From Sporosarcina sp. Marseille-Q4063 (GTDB taxonomy: Bacteria; Bacillota; Bacilli; Bacillales_A; Planococcaceae), in assembly GCF_018309085.1 (NCBI RefSeq), contig NZ_CP070502.1, forward strand, positions 1 through 64,000: a stretch of DNA of 64,000 nucleotides, written 5' to 3'. The stretch's first letter is position 1, and every line of letters begins with the position of its first letter. Positions 25,619 through 35,372 of the stretch are shown piece by piece. The translations under genes and the position numbers were made by a program. A model generated the notes under the pieces. It saw only the letters and a list, made by a program, of their open reading frames with translations. It was not told the DNA's origin and did no database searches.

Positions 25619-25619
25619 A

Positions 25620-25677
25620 AATAAATGGCCATCCTTTCCGGAGTGTTGATTGTTCTGGGATAGGATGGTGTTTATTT
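25620..25677 (+). terminator. Probable terminator after the amino acid ABC operon
   Basis: CCATCCT (25629-25635) pairs with AGGATGG (25662-25668), and A-rich/T-rich flanks extend the stem with small mismatches. The loop is long. Confidence 0.45.
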
Positions 25678-25796
25678 GAAAAGTCAGACTTCGATCTGAA
25701 GTGAATTCAACCCATAGGCTGTTCTATTATTCTCAATTTCAAACTAAGCTGAATGTGGACGTGGAATATTCAGAATATGAAAATAGGGGTGTTTAT

Positions 25797-28793
25797 TTGG
25801 TAAGATTCACAAAATGGGCATTGAAGAACAGAGCTGCGGTTATTTTGTTAATTGTTTTGTCGTTAGGGCTTGGAACGCTTAGTTATTTTACATTGCCAAA
25901 AGAATTGTTGCCAGCGGCTGATAATCCTATGGTGACGGTGATTGTCATGGGGCAGGGAGCAGATGCTAAAACAGTCGAGGAGCAAGTAACAAAACCAATT
26001 GAAAAAGCAATAGGGACCGTGAAAGGAAAGAAACACGTCTTTTCAACTGCTGCTGATGGGTATACATCAGTAGATATCTCTCTCGAATCATCTGTAGATA
26101 TGGATGAAGCAAAAGTTCAGGTACAAGAGGCGCTCGATGGATTGCAGTTACCAGAAGGGTATTCAGCGCCAATTGTCTCACAGTTGAACTTTGATATGAT
26201 TCCATTATGGCAAATCGGACTTTCATTTCCGAACGGGATTGCTCGCGATGATATGGAGAAAGTTGAGAATGAAATTGTTCCTACGTTCCAAGGAATAGCT
26301 GGAGTAGCGAATGTTGTTGTCTATGGGAAACAACAAACACAAGTCACGATAAAGCCTGATACTGAAAAAATGGCGACTTATCAAATTCCAGTTCAAAGTT
26401 TGATGGGAATACTACAAGGGAAAAACCTAGCAGTAGCGGTTGGCGAAGAAACGATTGATGAAAAGAAGTCTACTATTAAAGTGATAGGCCAAATTGAAGG
26501 TATAAAAGATTTAGAGGAATTGCAAATCGCTCCGGATATCCAGTTAAAAGACATTGCGACAGTTGCCGTTACTGATTCTAGCTCAACTTTTTTAACGCGT
26601 GTAAATGGAGAGGAAGCAGTTGCTTTACTACTCTATAAAGAATCCAATGCAAACGCAGTTGCGATTGGTAAAAAAGTTACTGAAACGATAACGCAAGTAA
26701 ATAAAGAATTTTCGTCTACTATTAAAGCATCGATGCTAATCTCATTCTCAGATTTTATTGTCCAATCCGTCGATAGTATGATGGGTGCGGTACTCATGGG
26801 CGCACTATTTGCAACGATTATTATATTTTTGTTTTTACGTCATATCCGAATGACATTAATCACGGTTGTAAGTATTCCATTATCATTGGGTTTAACATTG
26901 TTTTTACTTTCTCAATCAGGCGTTACGCTAAACCTGTTGACTATTGGAGCTGTTGCCGTAGCGGTGGGTCGATTAGTTGATGATAGCATTGTCGTTATTG
27001 AAAATATTTTCCGGAAAGCACAACATGGTGATTTTTCTAAGGATGTAATTGTAAATGCTACTAAGGAAGTCGCTGCCGCAATTACTTCTTCAACATTAAC
27101 GACAGTTGCGGTCTTTTTACCGATGGGTCTTGTAAAGTCTATGCAGGACTTGTTATTGCCGTTTGCATTAACAATTACCTACGCCTTGTTATCGTCGCTG
27201 CTTGTTGCGTTAACAGTTGTTCCGCTTATGAGTACGCGACTAATGAAAAAAGGGAATTTGCCAACTTATAAAAAACCGCAAGCGTATCTCCGGATATTGA
27301 CGTGGTGCTTACGACATAAATGGGTCCCGCTTGTCTTGTCAGTGATTATATTTTTCGGTTCGCTCGGGATGTATGCGCTTATGCCAAAGGGGGCAGAAGA
27401 TGCCGGGGACAATGACGTAAGTATCTTATTGGGATATCCGGATGAAATTCCTTTTACTAAAGTTCAAGACGATGTATTTGAGTTAGAAAAATATCTAAAT
27501 GCGCAACCAGTGGTAGAAGAAGTAATTCTTTTTCTGGGATCGAATCCAGAAGATGCACAGTTTAGCACTGTAACTTCACAAAATATGGGTCGATTTCATG
27601 TCGTGATGCAGGAGGATGCGGATACAGAAAAATTTGTCAAACAACTTAACAAGAAAACGAAGGTATACAGCGATGCTGAAATCGATGTTGAGGTTCTAGC
27701 TTCCTTAATTAGTTTTAGCGATTCAACAATCACATTAGACGTAGTTGGAAAAGATGCTAGCAAACTCGTTGAAGCATCAGATGAGATCATGGAAGTCGTA
27801 AAGGATATTGAAGGTGTTGAAAAAGTTTCTAGTAACCAAAATGAATTAAAGTCAGTATACGAAATCGTTGTTGATCAAGAGAAAGTAAATGCGGAAGAAG
27901 TTGCAAGACAGGTCAGTTTCTTATTGAACCCTTTTCCGATTGGTTCAATAAAATTGGATGACAAAGATACTGTCGTCTTGTTAGATAGTTCGGTTACATT
28001 AACTAAGGAAGAAGATATAAATAATTTGCCTGTTGCTATCAATGAAGAAATCGTGCCGCTTTCAACAATCGCAAAGTTAGAAAGATTAACGAAACCTACG
28101 AGTGTTTTACGAAAAGATGGAAATGAATATGTGCGGATTAGCGTGAAAGTGGATCCGGGTAACTTATCAGGGATCGCCAATGAGATAACAAAGAAAACGG
28201 CAAATCTTACACTGCCGGGAGGGGTTAGTTTAGAAGCCGGCGGGGCTGCTAGTGTCCAAGACGAGCAGTTTATGGAATTATTCCAGCTCATGGTCGTTTC
28301 GATTGGCCTGGTTTATCTAATTATGGTCCTCACATTTAAAACATTCCGTGCACCTTTAGTCATTCTATTTACCTTGCCACTTGCAATGATCGGGGCAGTG
28401 CTTGGCTTATTAATCTCAAGGACACCGATTGATATAGGGGCTATGCTTGGGGCATTAATGTTAATTGGAATTGTTGTAACAAATGCGATTGTCCTTTTAG
28501 ATCGTGTTAGACAAAACGAAAAGAAAATGTCGATTCGCGAAGCGTTGCTTGAAGCGGGTGCAACTCGGTTCCGTCCAATCATTATGACTGCACTTGCTAC
28601 AATATTCGCGATGGTTCCGTTATTATTCGGAAAAGAAGAAATGGGAAGTATCCTTGTTTCAAAAGGATTGGCGGTAGTGGTTATTGGGGGATTGACAGTA
28701 GCGACATTGCTAACTTTGGTCGTTATACCAGTCGTTTATGAATTGTTTCATTTTCGGAAAGCGAAGCAACAAAGATTGCAGAAGAATATATAG
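25797..28793 (+). CDS. RND-family efflux transporter (AcrB/SwrC-like)
   Basis: A resistance-nodulation-division exporter of 998 residues from TTG 25797, which follows AGGGGTG; the frame is open further upstream but without a good site. It has the RND layout: TM1 near 15-35, a large external domain, TM2-6 (about 335-500), a second external domain and TM7-12. The second TM block contains the conserved GRLVDDSIVVIENIFR segment with its acidic pair, and the EALLEAGATRFRPIIMTALAT segment near the end. Gram-positive relatives such as SwrC export amphiphiles or lipopeptides. No membrane-fusion protein is adjacent. Confidence 0.88.
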   Translation: MVRFTKWALKNRAAVILLIVLSLGLGTLSYFTLPKELLPAADNPMVTVIVMGQGADAKTVEEQVTKPIEKAIGTVKGKKHVFSTAADGYTSVDISLESSVDMDEAKVQVQEALDGLQLPEGYSAPIVSQLNFDMIPLWQIGLSFPNGIARDDMEKVENEIVPTFQGIAGVANVVVYGKQQTQVTIKPDTEKMATYQIPVQSLMGILQGKNLAVAVGEETIDEKKSTIKVIGQIEGIKDLEELQIAPDIQLKDIATVAVTDSSSTFLTRVNGEEAVALLLYKESNANAVAIGKKVTETITQVNKEFSSTIKASMLISFSDFIVQSVDSMMGAVLMGALFATIIIFLFLRHIRMTLITVVSIPLSLGLTLFLLSQSGVTLNLLTIGAVAVAVGRLVDDSIVVIENIFRKAQHGDFSKDVIVNATKEVAAAITSSTLTTVAVFLPMGLVKSMQDLLLPFALTITYALLSSLLVALTVVPLMSTRLMKKGNLPTYKKPQAYLRILTWCLRHKWVPLVLSVIIFFGSLGMYALMPKGAEDAGDNDVSILLGYPDEIPFTKVQDDVFELEKYLNAQPVVEEVILFLGSNPEDAQFSTVTSQNMGRFHVVMQEDADTEKFVKQLNKKTKVYSDAEIDVEVLASLISFSDSTITLDVVGKDASKLVEASDEIMEVVKDIEGVEKVSSNQNELKSVYEIVVDQEKVNAEEVARQVSFLLNPFPIGSIKLDDKDTVVLLDSSVTLTKEEDINNLPVAINEEIVPLSTIAKLERLTKPTSVLRKDGNEYVRISVKVDPGNLSGIANEITKKTANLTLPGGVSLEAGGAASVQDEQFMELFQLMVVSIGLVYLIMVLTFKTFRAPLVILFTLPLAMIGAVLGLLISRTPIDIGAMLGALMLIGIVVTNAIVLLDRVRQNEKKMSIREALLEAGATRFRPIIMTALATIFAMVPLLFGKEEMGSILVSKGLAVVVIGGLTVATLLTLVVIPVVYELFHFRKAKQQRLQKNI

Positions 28794-28836
28794 TATAGTC
28801 ATACCAAAAGCTTTGTTGATAAAGGGAGAGATTTCC

Positions 28837-29619
28837 ATGAAATTAGGGTTAGCAGGAAAAGTAGCAATCATTACAGGTTCCAGTAAAGGAATCGGATTGG
28901 AAACAGCATTGCATTTAGTGAGAGAGGGCGCCAAAGTTACTATTTGCGCGCGAAATATTGATATGTTAAAAGTTGCAGCCAAACATATAGTAGACGAAAC
29001 GGGCGTGGAAGTTCATTATATTGAAACGGATGTAACCAAAGAAGCAGACTGTAAAAGGCTTATCACGTCTACAGTCGAGAAATATGGTCGTTTGGACATT
29101 GTGGTCAATAATGCCGGCACGTCTGCAGCAAATCCATTTGAAGAAGTCAGCACTGATTTGTGGCAGGAAGATTTGGATTTGAAATTATTCGGTGCGATTC
29201 ATTGTTCTCGCTATGCGATTCCTCACATGCGAGAAGTGGGTGGAGGGGCTATTGTGAACGTAACAGCGCAAGCAGCCAAAACACCACCAGCTTCCTCCTT
29301 GCCGACTACTGTAAGCCGAGCAGCGGGTATGGCGCTTACAAAAGCGATGAGCAAGGATTTAGGACCTGACAATATTCGGGTGAACACGGTTTGCATTGGT
29401 TTAATCCGCAGTGATCAAATCGAAAAGAAGTGGAAACGGAATTCTCCTGATCTGACATGGGAACAATACTCCAAAGAAGCAGGGGGCAATATTCCACTTG
29501 GTCGTATTGGGAATACTGCAGAAGCAGCACAAGTTATCACATTCCTCGTTTCAGATGCGGCTTCATATGTTACGGGTACTGCAGTGAATATTGATGGCGG
29601 TCTTGCAGGAGCATTATAA
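28837..29619 (+). CDS. Short-chain dehydrogenase/reductase-like protein lacking the YxxxK pair
   Basis: A 260-residue SDR fold with the cofactor motif TGSSKGIG (13-20) and NNAG (91-94). The catalytic Tyr-xxx-Lys is replaced: where YxxxK is expected the sequence reads TTVSR (157-161), and the usual Ser position is near T143-A144. The rest of the fold, including the C-terminal TGTAVNIDGG, is normal. It could be a binding or regulatory SDR, or use other catalytic residues as known divergent subfamilies do. ATG 28837 follows GGGAGAG; longer frames overlap the RND gene. Function unknown. Confidence 0.75.
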   Translation: MKLGLAGKVAIITGSSKGIGLETALHLVREGAKVTICARNIDMLKVAAKHIVDETGVEVHYIETDVTKEADCKRLITSTVEKYGRLDIVVNNAGTSAANPFEEVSTDLWQEDLDLKLFGAIHCSRYAIPHMREVGGGAIVNVTAQAAKTPPASSLPTTVSRAAGMALTKAMSKDLGPDNIRVNTVCIGLIRSDQIEKKWKRNSPDLTWEQYSKEAGGNIPLGRIGNTAEAAQVITFLVSDAASYVTGTAVNIDGGLAGAL

Positions 29620-29635
29620 ATAATAGAATACGATT

Positions 29636-29675
29636 AAAGCATATAGGCGGAAATTAGTCGCTTATATGCTTTTAT
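29636..29675 (+). terminator. Intrinsic terminator after the SDR gene
   Basis: A 14-bp stem, AAAGCATATAGGCG (29636-29649) with CGCTTATATGCTTT (29659-29672), has one G-T pair and a T-rich tail. Confidence 0.75.
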
Positions 29676-29766
29676 TATTATAGAAAGAAGGGAATTCCTT
29701 CATCATTAGAGAATAGTCGTAATAGTTATAGCTAGGTGCACATATTGACTAACAAGGAGAGATTAA

Positions 29767-30294
29767 ATGTTTCCTACTTTAGAAACAGAAAGATTACTAT
29801 TAAGGGAAATTACTAATGAAGATGCGAATGCTATTTTTTCTAGCTTTTCCAATAATGAAGTCACACGTTATTACGGACAAGATACTATGAAAAATATTGA
29901 GGAAGCAGAAAAAATAATTGATATATTTGCAACAAATCACATTGAGAAACGCGGCATTCGATGGGGTATTCAAAGAAAAGATGATCAAGAAATTATTGGG
30001 ACAATTGGTTTTCATGCTTGGTTTCATAAACACAAACGCGCTGAAATCGGCTATGAAATACATCCTGATTATTGGAGAAATGGATATACTCACGAATCGT
30101 TACTCAAAATTATCTCATATGGATTCGAGGAAATGGATTTAAATCGAATAGGCGCTGTCGTCTTTACCCAAAATGAGGCATCCAATAAGTTATTAACGAA
30201 AATAGGTTTCCAAAATGAAGGATTATTAAAGGACTATATGTATCAAAACGGTAATCCGCATGATACGTATATTTATTCCTACATTAAAAAATAA
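29767..30294 (+). CDS. GNAT acetyltransferase, RimJ/RimL type
   Basis: A 175-residue acetyltransferase beginning LETERLLLREITNEDANAIF, the usual RimJ/RimL start. It has the acetyl-CoA loop region HPDYWRNGYTHESLLKIISY and the conserved NEASNKLLTKIGFQNEGLLK. This group acetylates N-terminal amines of ribosomal proteins or small molecules; substrate is unknown. It stands alone between terminators, with an AAGGAGAG ribosome binding site. Confidence 0.85.
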   Translation: MFPTLETERLLLREITNEDANAIFSSFSNNEVTRYYGQDTMKNIEEAEKIIDIFATNHIEKRGIRWGIQRKDDQEIIGTIGFHAWFHKHKRAEIGYEIHPDYWRNGYTHESLLKIISYGFEEMDLNRIGAVVFTQNEASNKLLTKIGFQNEGLLKDYMYQNGNPHDTYIYSYIKK

Positions 30295-30303
30295 GGGTCA
30301 TGT

Positions 30304-30336
30304 TTCGTATTCACAGGATGACATAGTGAATACGAA
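30304..30336. promoter_or_regulatory. Perfect 11-bp inverted repeat upstream of the asparagine synthetase gene
   Basis: TTCGTATTCAC (30304-30314) and GTGAATACGAA (30326-30336) are perfect inverses around 11 bases. No T-run follows, so an operator is at least as likely as a terminator. Confidence 0.4.
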
Positions 30337-30381
30337 TGGCGCATAATATCGGAGCAAACGAGTAAATAGTAGGATGGTGTT

Positions 30382-32229
30382 ATGGGCGGGTTCGTTGGAG
30401 GTATATACTCGAAACATCGTGTAATGTGCAAAAAGATAGAACAAAAAGTCAAAGAGATGACTTCAGTTATATCCCGAAAAAGTCCTGAGAATGAAGTTTA
30501 TTATTTCGATGAATATATCCATTGTGGATCATGCGGCAGGGACGAACCTTTAACTTTTGAAAATGAACGTTATTGGATTTGTTTAAACGGGAAAATATAC
30601 AATCATCTTGAACTTCGTCAAGAATTAATCGAGAAGAAACATGTATTTTCAACGAACTTGGAAGCTGAGACACTCCTTGCCCTTTATTCCGAATTAAATG
30701 ATGGCATTGTTCAAAAAATTAGAGGGGATTTTGGATTTGTCATCTGGGATAAACAGGAACGGAAATTATTTGGGGCTCGGGATCCTTTCGGTATAAAACC
30801 ATTTTATTTTTTAGAACTAGATGAAATTACTTATTTTTCGTCTGATAAACAATGTCTGGTTTTAATTGAAAATATGGAAATAGATACGGACGCCGTACAG
30901 CATTATTTTAGCTTCCAGTATGTACCTGAGCCTAGCACAATGACACGAAAAGTCAGGAAATTATCGCCTGGCTATTATTTTACTAAATGTGAAGGGCGAG
31001 AAATGAAGGTAAAATGTTATTGGAAACCGAATTTTAAGCCTGTTCTTTCAGCTGAATCTCAAGCGATTAAGGAAATTCATAATGTGTTGACTAATTCTAT
31101 AACTCTGCATATGCAAGGTGATTTACCTATCGGGGCCTTTTTGTCGGGTGGAATTGATTCATCGATTATCGTGTCATTGGCGAAACAAGTGAATCCGCGG
31201 CTTAAAACGTTCACTGTAGGTTTCGAAAGGGAGGGTTTCAGTGAAGTGAGTGTCGCGCAGCAAACAGCAAATGAACTTCAATTGGATAATATCAGTTATA
31301 TAATTTCGCCAGAAGAATTTATAAAGGAGCTTCCTAAAATCGTTTGGCATTTAGGAAATCCAATGGCCGATCCATCAGCAGTTCCACTTTATTTTGCTGC
31401 GCGCGAAGCTAAAAAACATGTTGGGGTTGTCCTTTCGGGTGAAGGGGCAGATGAGTTGTTCGGTGGTTACAATATTTATTTAGAACCTCATTCACTTAGA
31501 GTGTTCAATTACATCCCTCAACGCTTAAAAACGCTACTTGGAGTAATCAGCCGCATTTTACCTGGTGGAATTAAAGGAAAGAGTTTTATTGAACGCGGCA
31601 TAACCCCGTTAGAAAAACGGTATATTGGCAATGCAAAAATATTTGACGAAGTTGAAAAGAGTGTATTGCTCCAATCGTATCGTTCCGCTATTCATTATAC
31701 ACATATAACCAAGCCGATTTATGACGATTCGATGGGTTATGATGCCGTTACAAAAATGCAAAATATTGATATTCATACGTGGTTAAGAGGAGATATTTTG
31801 GTGAAAGCAGATCGAATGTCAATGGCCCATTGCCTTGAAGTACGCCTTCCTTTTTTGGATAAAAAAGTTTTTGATACGGCATCAAAATTACGCACCGATG
31901 AAAAGGTCAGAAACAACGTGACAAAATATTTACTTCGAAAAGCGGCAGAGGGGCTTGTCCCAGACCATGTTCTTAACCGGCGTAAATTAGGGTTCCCTGT
32001 CCCGATTGGCCATTGGCTAAAAGATGAGATATACGATTGGGCTGTACAATTAATACGTTCTAGTGAAACCGATTATATATTAAATAAAAATTACATTGAA
32101 ACGTTATTTGATGATCATCTATTGAATAAAAAAGACAATAGCCGAAAACTGTGGACGATTCTAATCTTTATGCTTTGGCATCAAATTTATGTTGAAGGAA
32201 CATACGAAACTTATGTTATTGGAGAATAA
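30382..32229 (+). CDS. asnB: Asparagine synthetase-like protein with degenerate glutaminase domain
   Basis: A 615-residue AsnB homologue. The C-terminal synthetase half is intact, with the ATP-pyrophosphatase loop SGGIDSS at 255-261 and the later GEGADELFGGY. In the N-terminal Ntn-amidotransferase half the nucleophile Cys2 is replaced by Gly (MGGFVGG), the HRGPD motif reads SRKSPE (31-36), and the GHRRLSIxD arginine segment is missing. The protein therefore probably cannot hydrolyse glutamine. It may use ammonia, pair with another amidase, or act on a different substrate. An amidase gene follows 26 bp downstream. Start ATG 30382; its ribosome binding site is weak (AGGATGGTG). Confidence 0.82.
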   Translation: MGGFVGGIYSKHRVMCKKIEQKVKEMTSVISRKSPENEVYYFDEYIHCGSCGRDEPLTFENERYWICLNGKIYNHLELRQELIEKKHVFSTNLEAETLLALYSELNDGIVQKIRGDFGFVIWDKQERKLFGARDPFGIKPFYFLELDEITYFSSDKQCLVLIENMEIDTDAVQHYFSFQYVPEPSTMTRKVRKLSPGYYFTKCEGREMKVKCYWKPNFKPVLSAESQAIKEIHNVLTNSITLHMQGDLPIGAFLSGGIDSSIIVSLAKQVNPRLKTFTVGFEREGFSEVSVAQQTANELQLDNISYIISPEEFIKELPKIVWHLGNPMADPSAVPLYFAAREAKKHVGVVLSGEGADELFGGYNIYLEPHSLRVFNYIPQRLKTLLGVISRILPGGIKGKSFIERGITPLEKRYIGNAKIFDEVEKSVLLQSYRSAIHYTHITKPIYDDSMGYDAVTKMQNIDIHTWLRGDILVKADRMSMAHCLEVRLPFLDKKVFDTASKLRTDEKVRNNVTKYLLRKAAEGLVPDHVLNRRKLGFPVPIGHWLKDEIYDWAVQLIRSSETDYILNKNYIETLFDDHLLNKKDNSRKLWTILIFMLWHQIYVEGTYETYVIGE

Positions 32230-32255
32230 AACCAGGTAAAGGCGGGGTGGTTGAT

Positions 32256-33707
32256 GTGAACGTATTGGAGCAAGTTGATTTTGAAGCAAAGGAGCAAAGT
32301 CTATTAGACTTGGACGCGAGTGAACTTGCACGAATGATTGCGAATAAAGTGATTAGCTCTCGTGAAGCTACGGAGACATATATTAACCATATTGAAAAAG
32401 TGAATCCCTCTCTCAACTTTTTAGTAGAAGATAGATTTATGAAAGCATTAGAAGAGGCTGATGAAGCAGATCGGCAGATTGCTGAAAATAAGGCCTGCGG
32501 TAAACTTTTCGGCGTTCCGATTAGCATGAAAGAATCCTTTCACGTCGTTGGGATGAAGACGACTGGCGGTTTGTTAAACCGGAGAGACGCTATTCAAAAT
32601 TCAGATGCCGAGTTGGTCAAGAAATTAAAGAGTGAAGGCGCAATTATTTTAGGGAAAACAAATACGCCTGAGCTTTGTTTCTGCCAAGAAACAGATAATA
32701 AATTATATGGACGAACCAATAATGCACGAGATACATCTAGGACTGCAGGTGGATCTAGTGGCGGTGAAGCAGTGATGATTTCAGTCGGCGGGGCGGCGGC
32801 TGGTATCGGGTCTGATATAGGCGGTTCGATTCGCTTTCCAAGTCATTTTAATGGCGTCATCGGATTTAAATCGGGCGATAGCCAAGTTTCTTCTATAGGA
32901 AGTTATCCTCACGAAAGTCATTTGCTTCAAAGTAGAATGCTAGGAATTGGTCCGATTACAAAATCGGTGAGAGATGTGAAATTACTCTATAATATCATTG
33001 CCAAAACAGAAGCAGCAGTTCAAGATATTAAAGAGTTCAAAATCAGTGTTCTATCCGAATCGGGCTATCCGTTATCTACGGCTACTGCAAATTTGATGGA
33101 GTCGGTATATAGCCATTTAAAAGATGAGTTTATTATAGAAAAAACAATTCCACCATTTTTCAAGGAATCTTCCCGCTTATGGCAAGAAATCATGTCAATC
33201 GATGGTGCGGCAGGTCCTGGAAAGGAAGCATTTGGAGACGGGCCGGTACGTCCAATTCGCGCTTACCTGAGTGAATTAGTCAATGGGAAAGCAAAAGTTC
33301 ATCGGTATATGTCCTGGGCGCTTATCGGCGCTTCTTTGTTCAAACCACCGGAAAAACATGTGATAGAAATTGAAGAGTTCGTTGCCCATGGTGATGAAAT
33401 ATTAAATGACTATTTAAACGAACGAATACTTATTTTACCCGTTTACCATAGCGCAGCGCCTAAGCACGGCGTTGTATATAAGGAAATATTTTCGATACGA
33501 AAAACTTATGAAAAATATATGCCCTATGTTGCATATGCGAATGTATGGGGTCTACCTTCGTTAACGGTTCCTGTTGGGACTGATGAAGCTGGTATGCCAA
33601 TTGCAGTGCAGTTGATCAGTAAGACTGGAAATGAAGATGCGCTTTTTAAACTCGGTGAATTTATTGAAAAGGAATTCAAAAGTTACGACCGAGTTATTTC
33701 TGTGTAA
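32256..33707 (+). CDS. Amidase signature-family protein
   Basis: A 483-residue amidase with the Ser-cisSer-Lys triad visible: lysine in ISMKES, cis-serine in AGGSSGGE and nucleophile serine in GSDIGGSIRFP. It lacks GatA-specific context, so it is not the tRNA amidotransferase subunit. It follows the glutaminase-defective AsnB by 26 bp, so the two may act together, with the amidase supplying ammonia from an amide; that is inference. GTG 32256 follows GGCGGGG; GTG 32247 is an alternative start. Confidence 0.82.
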   Translation: MNVLEQVDFEAKEQSLLDLDASELARMIANKVISSREATETYINHIEKVNPSLNFLVEDRFMKALEEADEADRQIAENKACGKLFGVPISMKESFHVVGMKTTGGLLNRRDAIQNSDAELVKKLKSEGAIILGKTNTPELCFCQETDNKLYGRTNNARDTSRTAGGSSGGEAVMISVGGAAAGIGSDIGGSIRFPSHFNGVIGFKSGDSQVSSIGSYPHESHLLQSRMLGIGPITKSVRDVKLLYNIIAKTEAAVQDIKEFKISVLSESGYPLSTATANLMESVYSHLKDEFIIEKTIPPFFKESSRLWQEIMSIDGAAGPGKEAFGDGPVRPIRAYLSELVNGKAKVHRYMSWALIGASLFKPPEKHVIEIEEFVAHGDEILNDYLNERILILPVYHSAAPKHGVVYKEIFSIRKTYEKYMPYVAYANVWGLPSLTVPVGTDEAGMPIAVQLISKTGNEDALFKLGEFIEKEFKSYDRVISV

Positions 33708-33752
33708 TAAAAGGGGACGGATGTATGGTCCCCTTGATTAATAAAGAAACGG

Positions 33753-34343
33753 GTGATTGCGATAAGTTTCATCTTGAAAGCAACTTTAACAGTCTCAGTT
33801 ATAGTAATTTTCATTGTTGTTTTTTTGTGGTTTCTTACAGGACAGTGGATGGCAGATGGGGTAGATCCGAAAGCAAATGGAACAAAAGGTTATGCCATTA
33901 TTCTAGGTGCAAAAGTGAACGGTGAAATCCCTTCGCTTTCATTGCAATATCGTTTGGATGCTGCATTGGATTATGCACAACAATACCCGCATGTATATTT
34001 GATATTATCCGGAGGACAAGGGGCAGGCGAGCATATTAGCGAAGCGGAGGCCATGAAACGTTTCTTAATTGAAAATGGTATACAAGAAGAAAGGTTATTT
34101 TTAGAAGACATGTCAACTTCTACATACGAAAACTTACTTTATTCAATTGAAAAGATTCCTGATTCTATAGAAGAAATAACAATTATTACAAGCGATTATC
34201 ACTTAGCAAGAGCAAAGAATATTGCTGAAAGTCTCGGTCTTCAAACCGATGTAGTCGCTGCAAAAACACCGAAAATCGTGGAACTGAAATTAAGAACTCG
34301 AGAACGTCTGGCTTTAATTAAAACTGTAATCGTTGGAAAGTAA
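33753..34343 (+). CDS. YdcF/SanA-family membrane protein (DUF218)
   Basis: A 196-residue protein with an N-terminal membrane segment (about 5-29) followed by a DUF218 domain: AIILGAKVNGE, ILSGGQGAGEHISEAEAMK, and EDMSTSTYENLLYS, then IITSDYHLARAKNIAESLG. Family members act at the cell envelope, with possible roles in cell wall integrity or vancomycin tolerance, and the catalytic role is unclear. GTG 33753 is the best in-frame start though its ribosome binding site is weak. Confidence 0.8.
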   Translation: MIAISFILKATLTVSVIVIFIVVFLWFLTGQWMADGVDPKANGTKGYAIILGAKVNGEIPSLSLQYRLDAALDYAQQYPHVYLILSGGQGAGEHISEAEAMKRFLIENGIQEERLFLEDMSTSTYENLLYSIEKIPDSIEEITIITSDYHLARAKNIAESLGLQTDVVAAKTPKIVELKLRTRERLALIKTVIVGK

Positions 34344-34370
34344 ACTACGCAAATTAAAGGAGATATTGTT

Positions 34371-34901
34371 ATGTTGATCGATGAAATCTTGAATAATAAA
34401 GAAATAAAGTCGAAGGAAAAAACAAAGCTATTAGCTAAAGCGTTACTGGAAAATGAAATCACCATTGATATGATTATGGATTATAGCGAAGAAGCAAAAA
34501 TTCCAATCAAAGGAACATACATGGAAGTGCTTGAAGCGGCTACAAGTGAAAATCCGAAAATCGCCACTCCTAAACTGCTAAAATTTGCAGAAAGCAATTT
34601 ATTGGCAAAAGCCCCACGGATTAAATGGGAGTCCGCAAAAGTAATTGGCAACATAGCACACTTATTTCCGGAACAGTTGGAGCCATCAATCGAACATCTA
34701 CTAGTAAACACATCTCATGAAGGGACAGTCGTACGCTGGAGCGCTGCTTATGCATTGACAAAAATAGCATGCCTATCAAGATACAGTAATTCTAAATTAA
34801 TCGGACAGTTAACAGAGATCTCTGCAGCTGAAGAAAAAGCAAGTATTAAGAAGATTTATGGAAAAGCATTAAGTTCAATACAAAACTTGGAGGAGAGTTG
34901 A
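34371..34901 (+). CDS. HEAT-repeat-like helical protein
   Basis: A 176-residue all-helical protein. The order of short helices, the WESAKVIGNIAHLFPE and VVRWSAAYALTKIA segments, and the paired Asp/Arg positions are typical of HEAT or armadillo-type repeats used for protein binding. I cannot name a function. It is followed 3 bp later by an SRPBCC-domain gene, and the two are probably cotranscribed. The ribosome binding site is AAAGGAGATA. Confidence 0.6.
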   Translation: MLIDEILNNKEIKSKEKTKLLAKALLENEITIDMIMDYSEEAKIPIKGTYMEVLEAATSENPKIATPKLLKFAESNLLAKAPRIKWESAKVIGNIAHLFPEQLEPSIEHLLVNTSHEGTVVRWSAAYALTKIACLSRYSNSKLIGQLTEISAAEEKASIKKIYGKALSSIQNLEES

Positions 34902-34904
34902 TTT

Positions 34905-35351
34905 ATGAAAAAATGGTCGAGAGAGATAGAGATTAATGCACCAATTGAAGATGTTTGGGTGCTATTCAATGGCTCGTTAGAAGAAATGCAGAAAATCATG
35001 CCGCAAGTCGTTGAGAACAAACCAATAACAATAACGGACGATATGGTTGGAAGTATTTATTCACAGAAATATAAAGAAGGAAAACGAGTAATGGAGTACG
35101 AGGTAGAAACATTAGAATATAAGAACGCATCAGATGAAAAAATGGTGAAAGTCGGCTTCACGCTTTCGAATATGTTTGAAATTACAGCGAAATACGAACT
35201 AGGCAAACTTGAGGAAAATAAGACGTTTTTTAAATACACAACGACAAATAAACCTTTAAAGTGGTTCATAAAACCGTTTTTATTATTCGGAAACGATAAA
35301 GTCGTTGTTAAATTTGTTCAACGCGTGAAAGATGTAGCAGAGAAACGATAG
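34905..35351 (+). CDS. SRPBCC-superfamily (polyketide cyclase/START-like) protein
   Basis: A 148-residue protein beginning WSREIEINAPIEDVWVLFNG, the start typical of the SRPBCC fold, which makes a deep hydrophobic ligand cavity. The remainder alternates strands and ends in a long helix (VKFVQRVKDVAEKR). The ligand is unknown. It is coupled to the preceding HEAT-like gene and ends before a bidirectional terminator. Confidence 0.7.
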   Translation: MKKWSREIEINAPIEDVWVLFNGSLEEMQKIMPQVVENKPITITDDMVGSIYSQKYKEGKRVMEYEVETLEYKNASDEKMVKVGFTLSNMFEITAKYELGKLEENKTFFKYTTTNKPLKWFIKPFLLFGNDKVVVKFVQRVKDVAEKR

Positions 35352-35372
35352 TAGAAAATGTAATCTCCAAAG

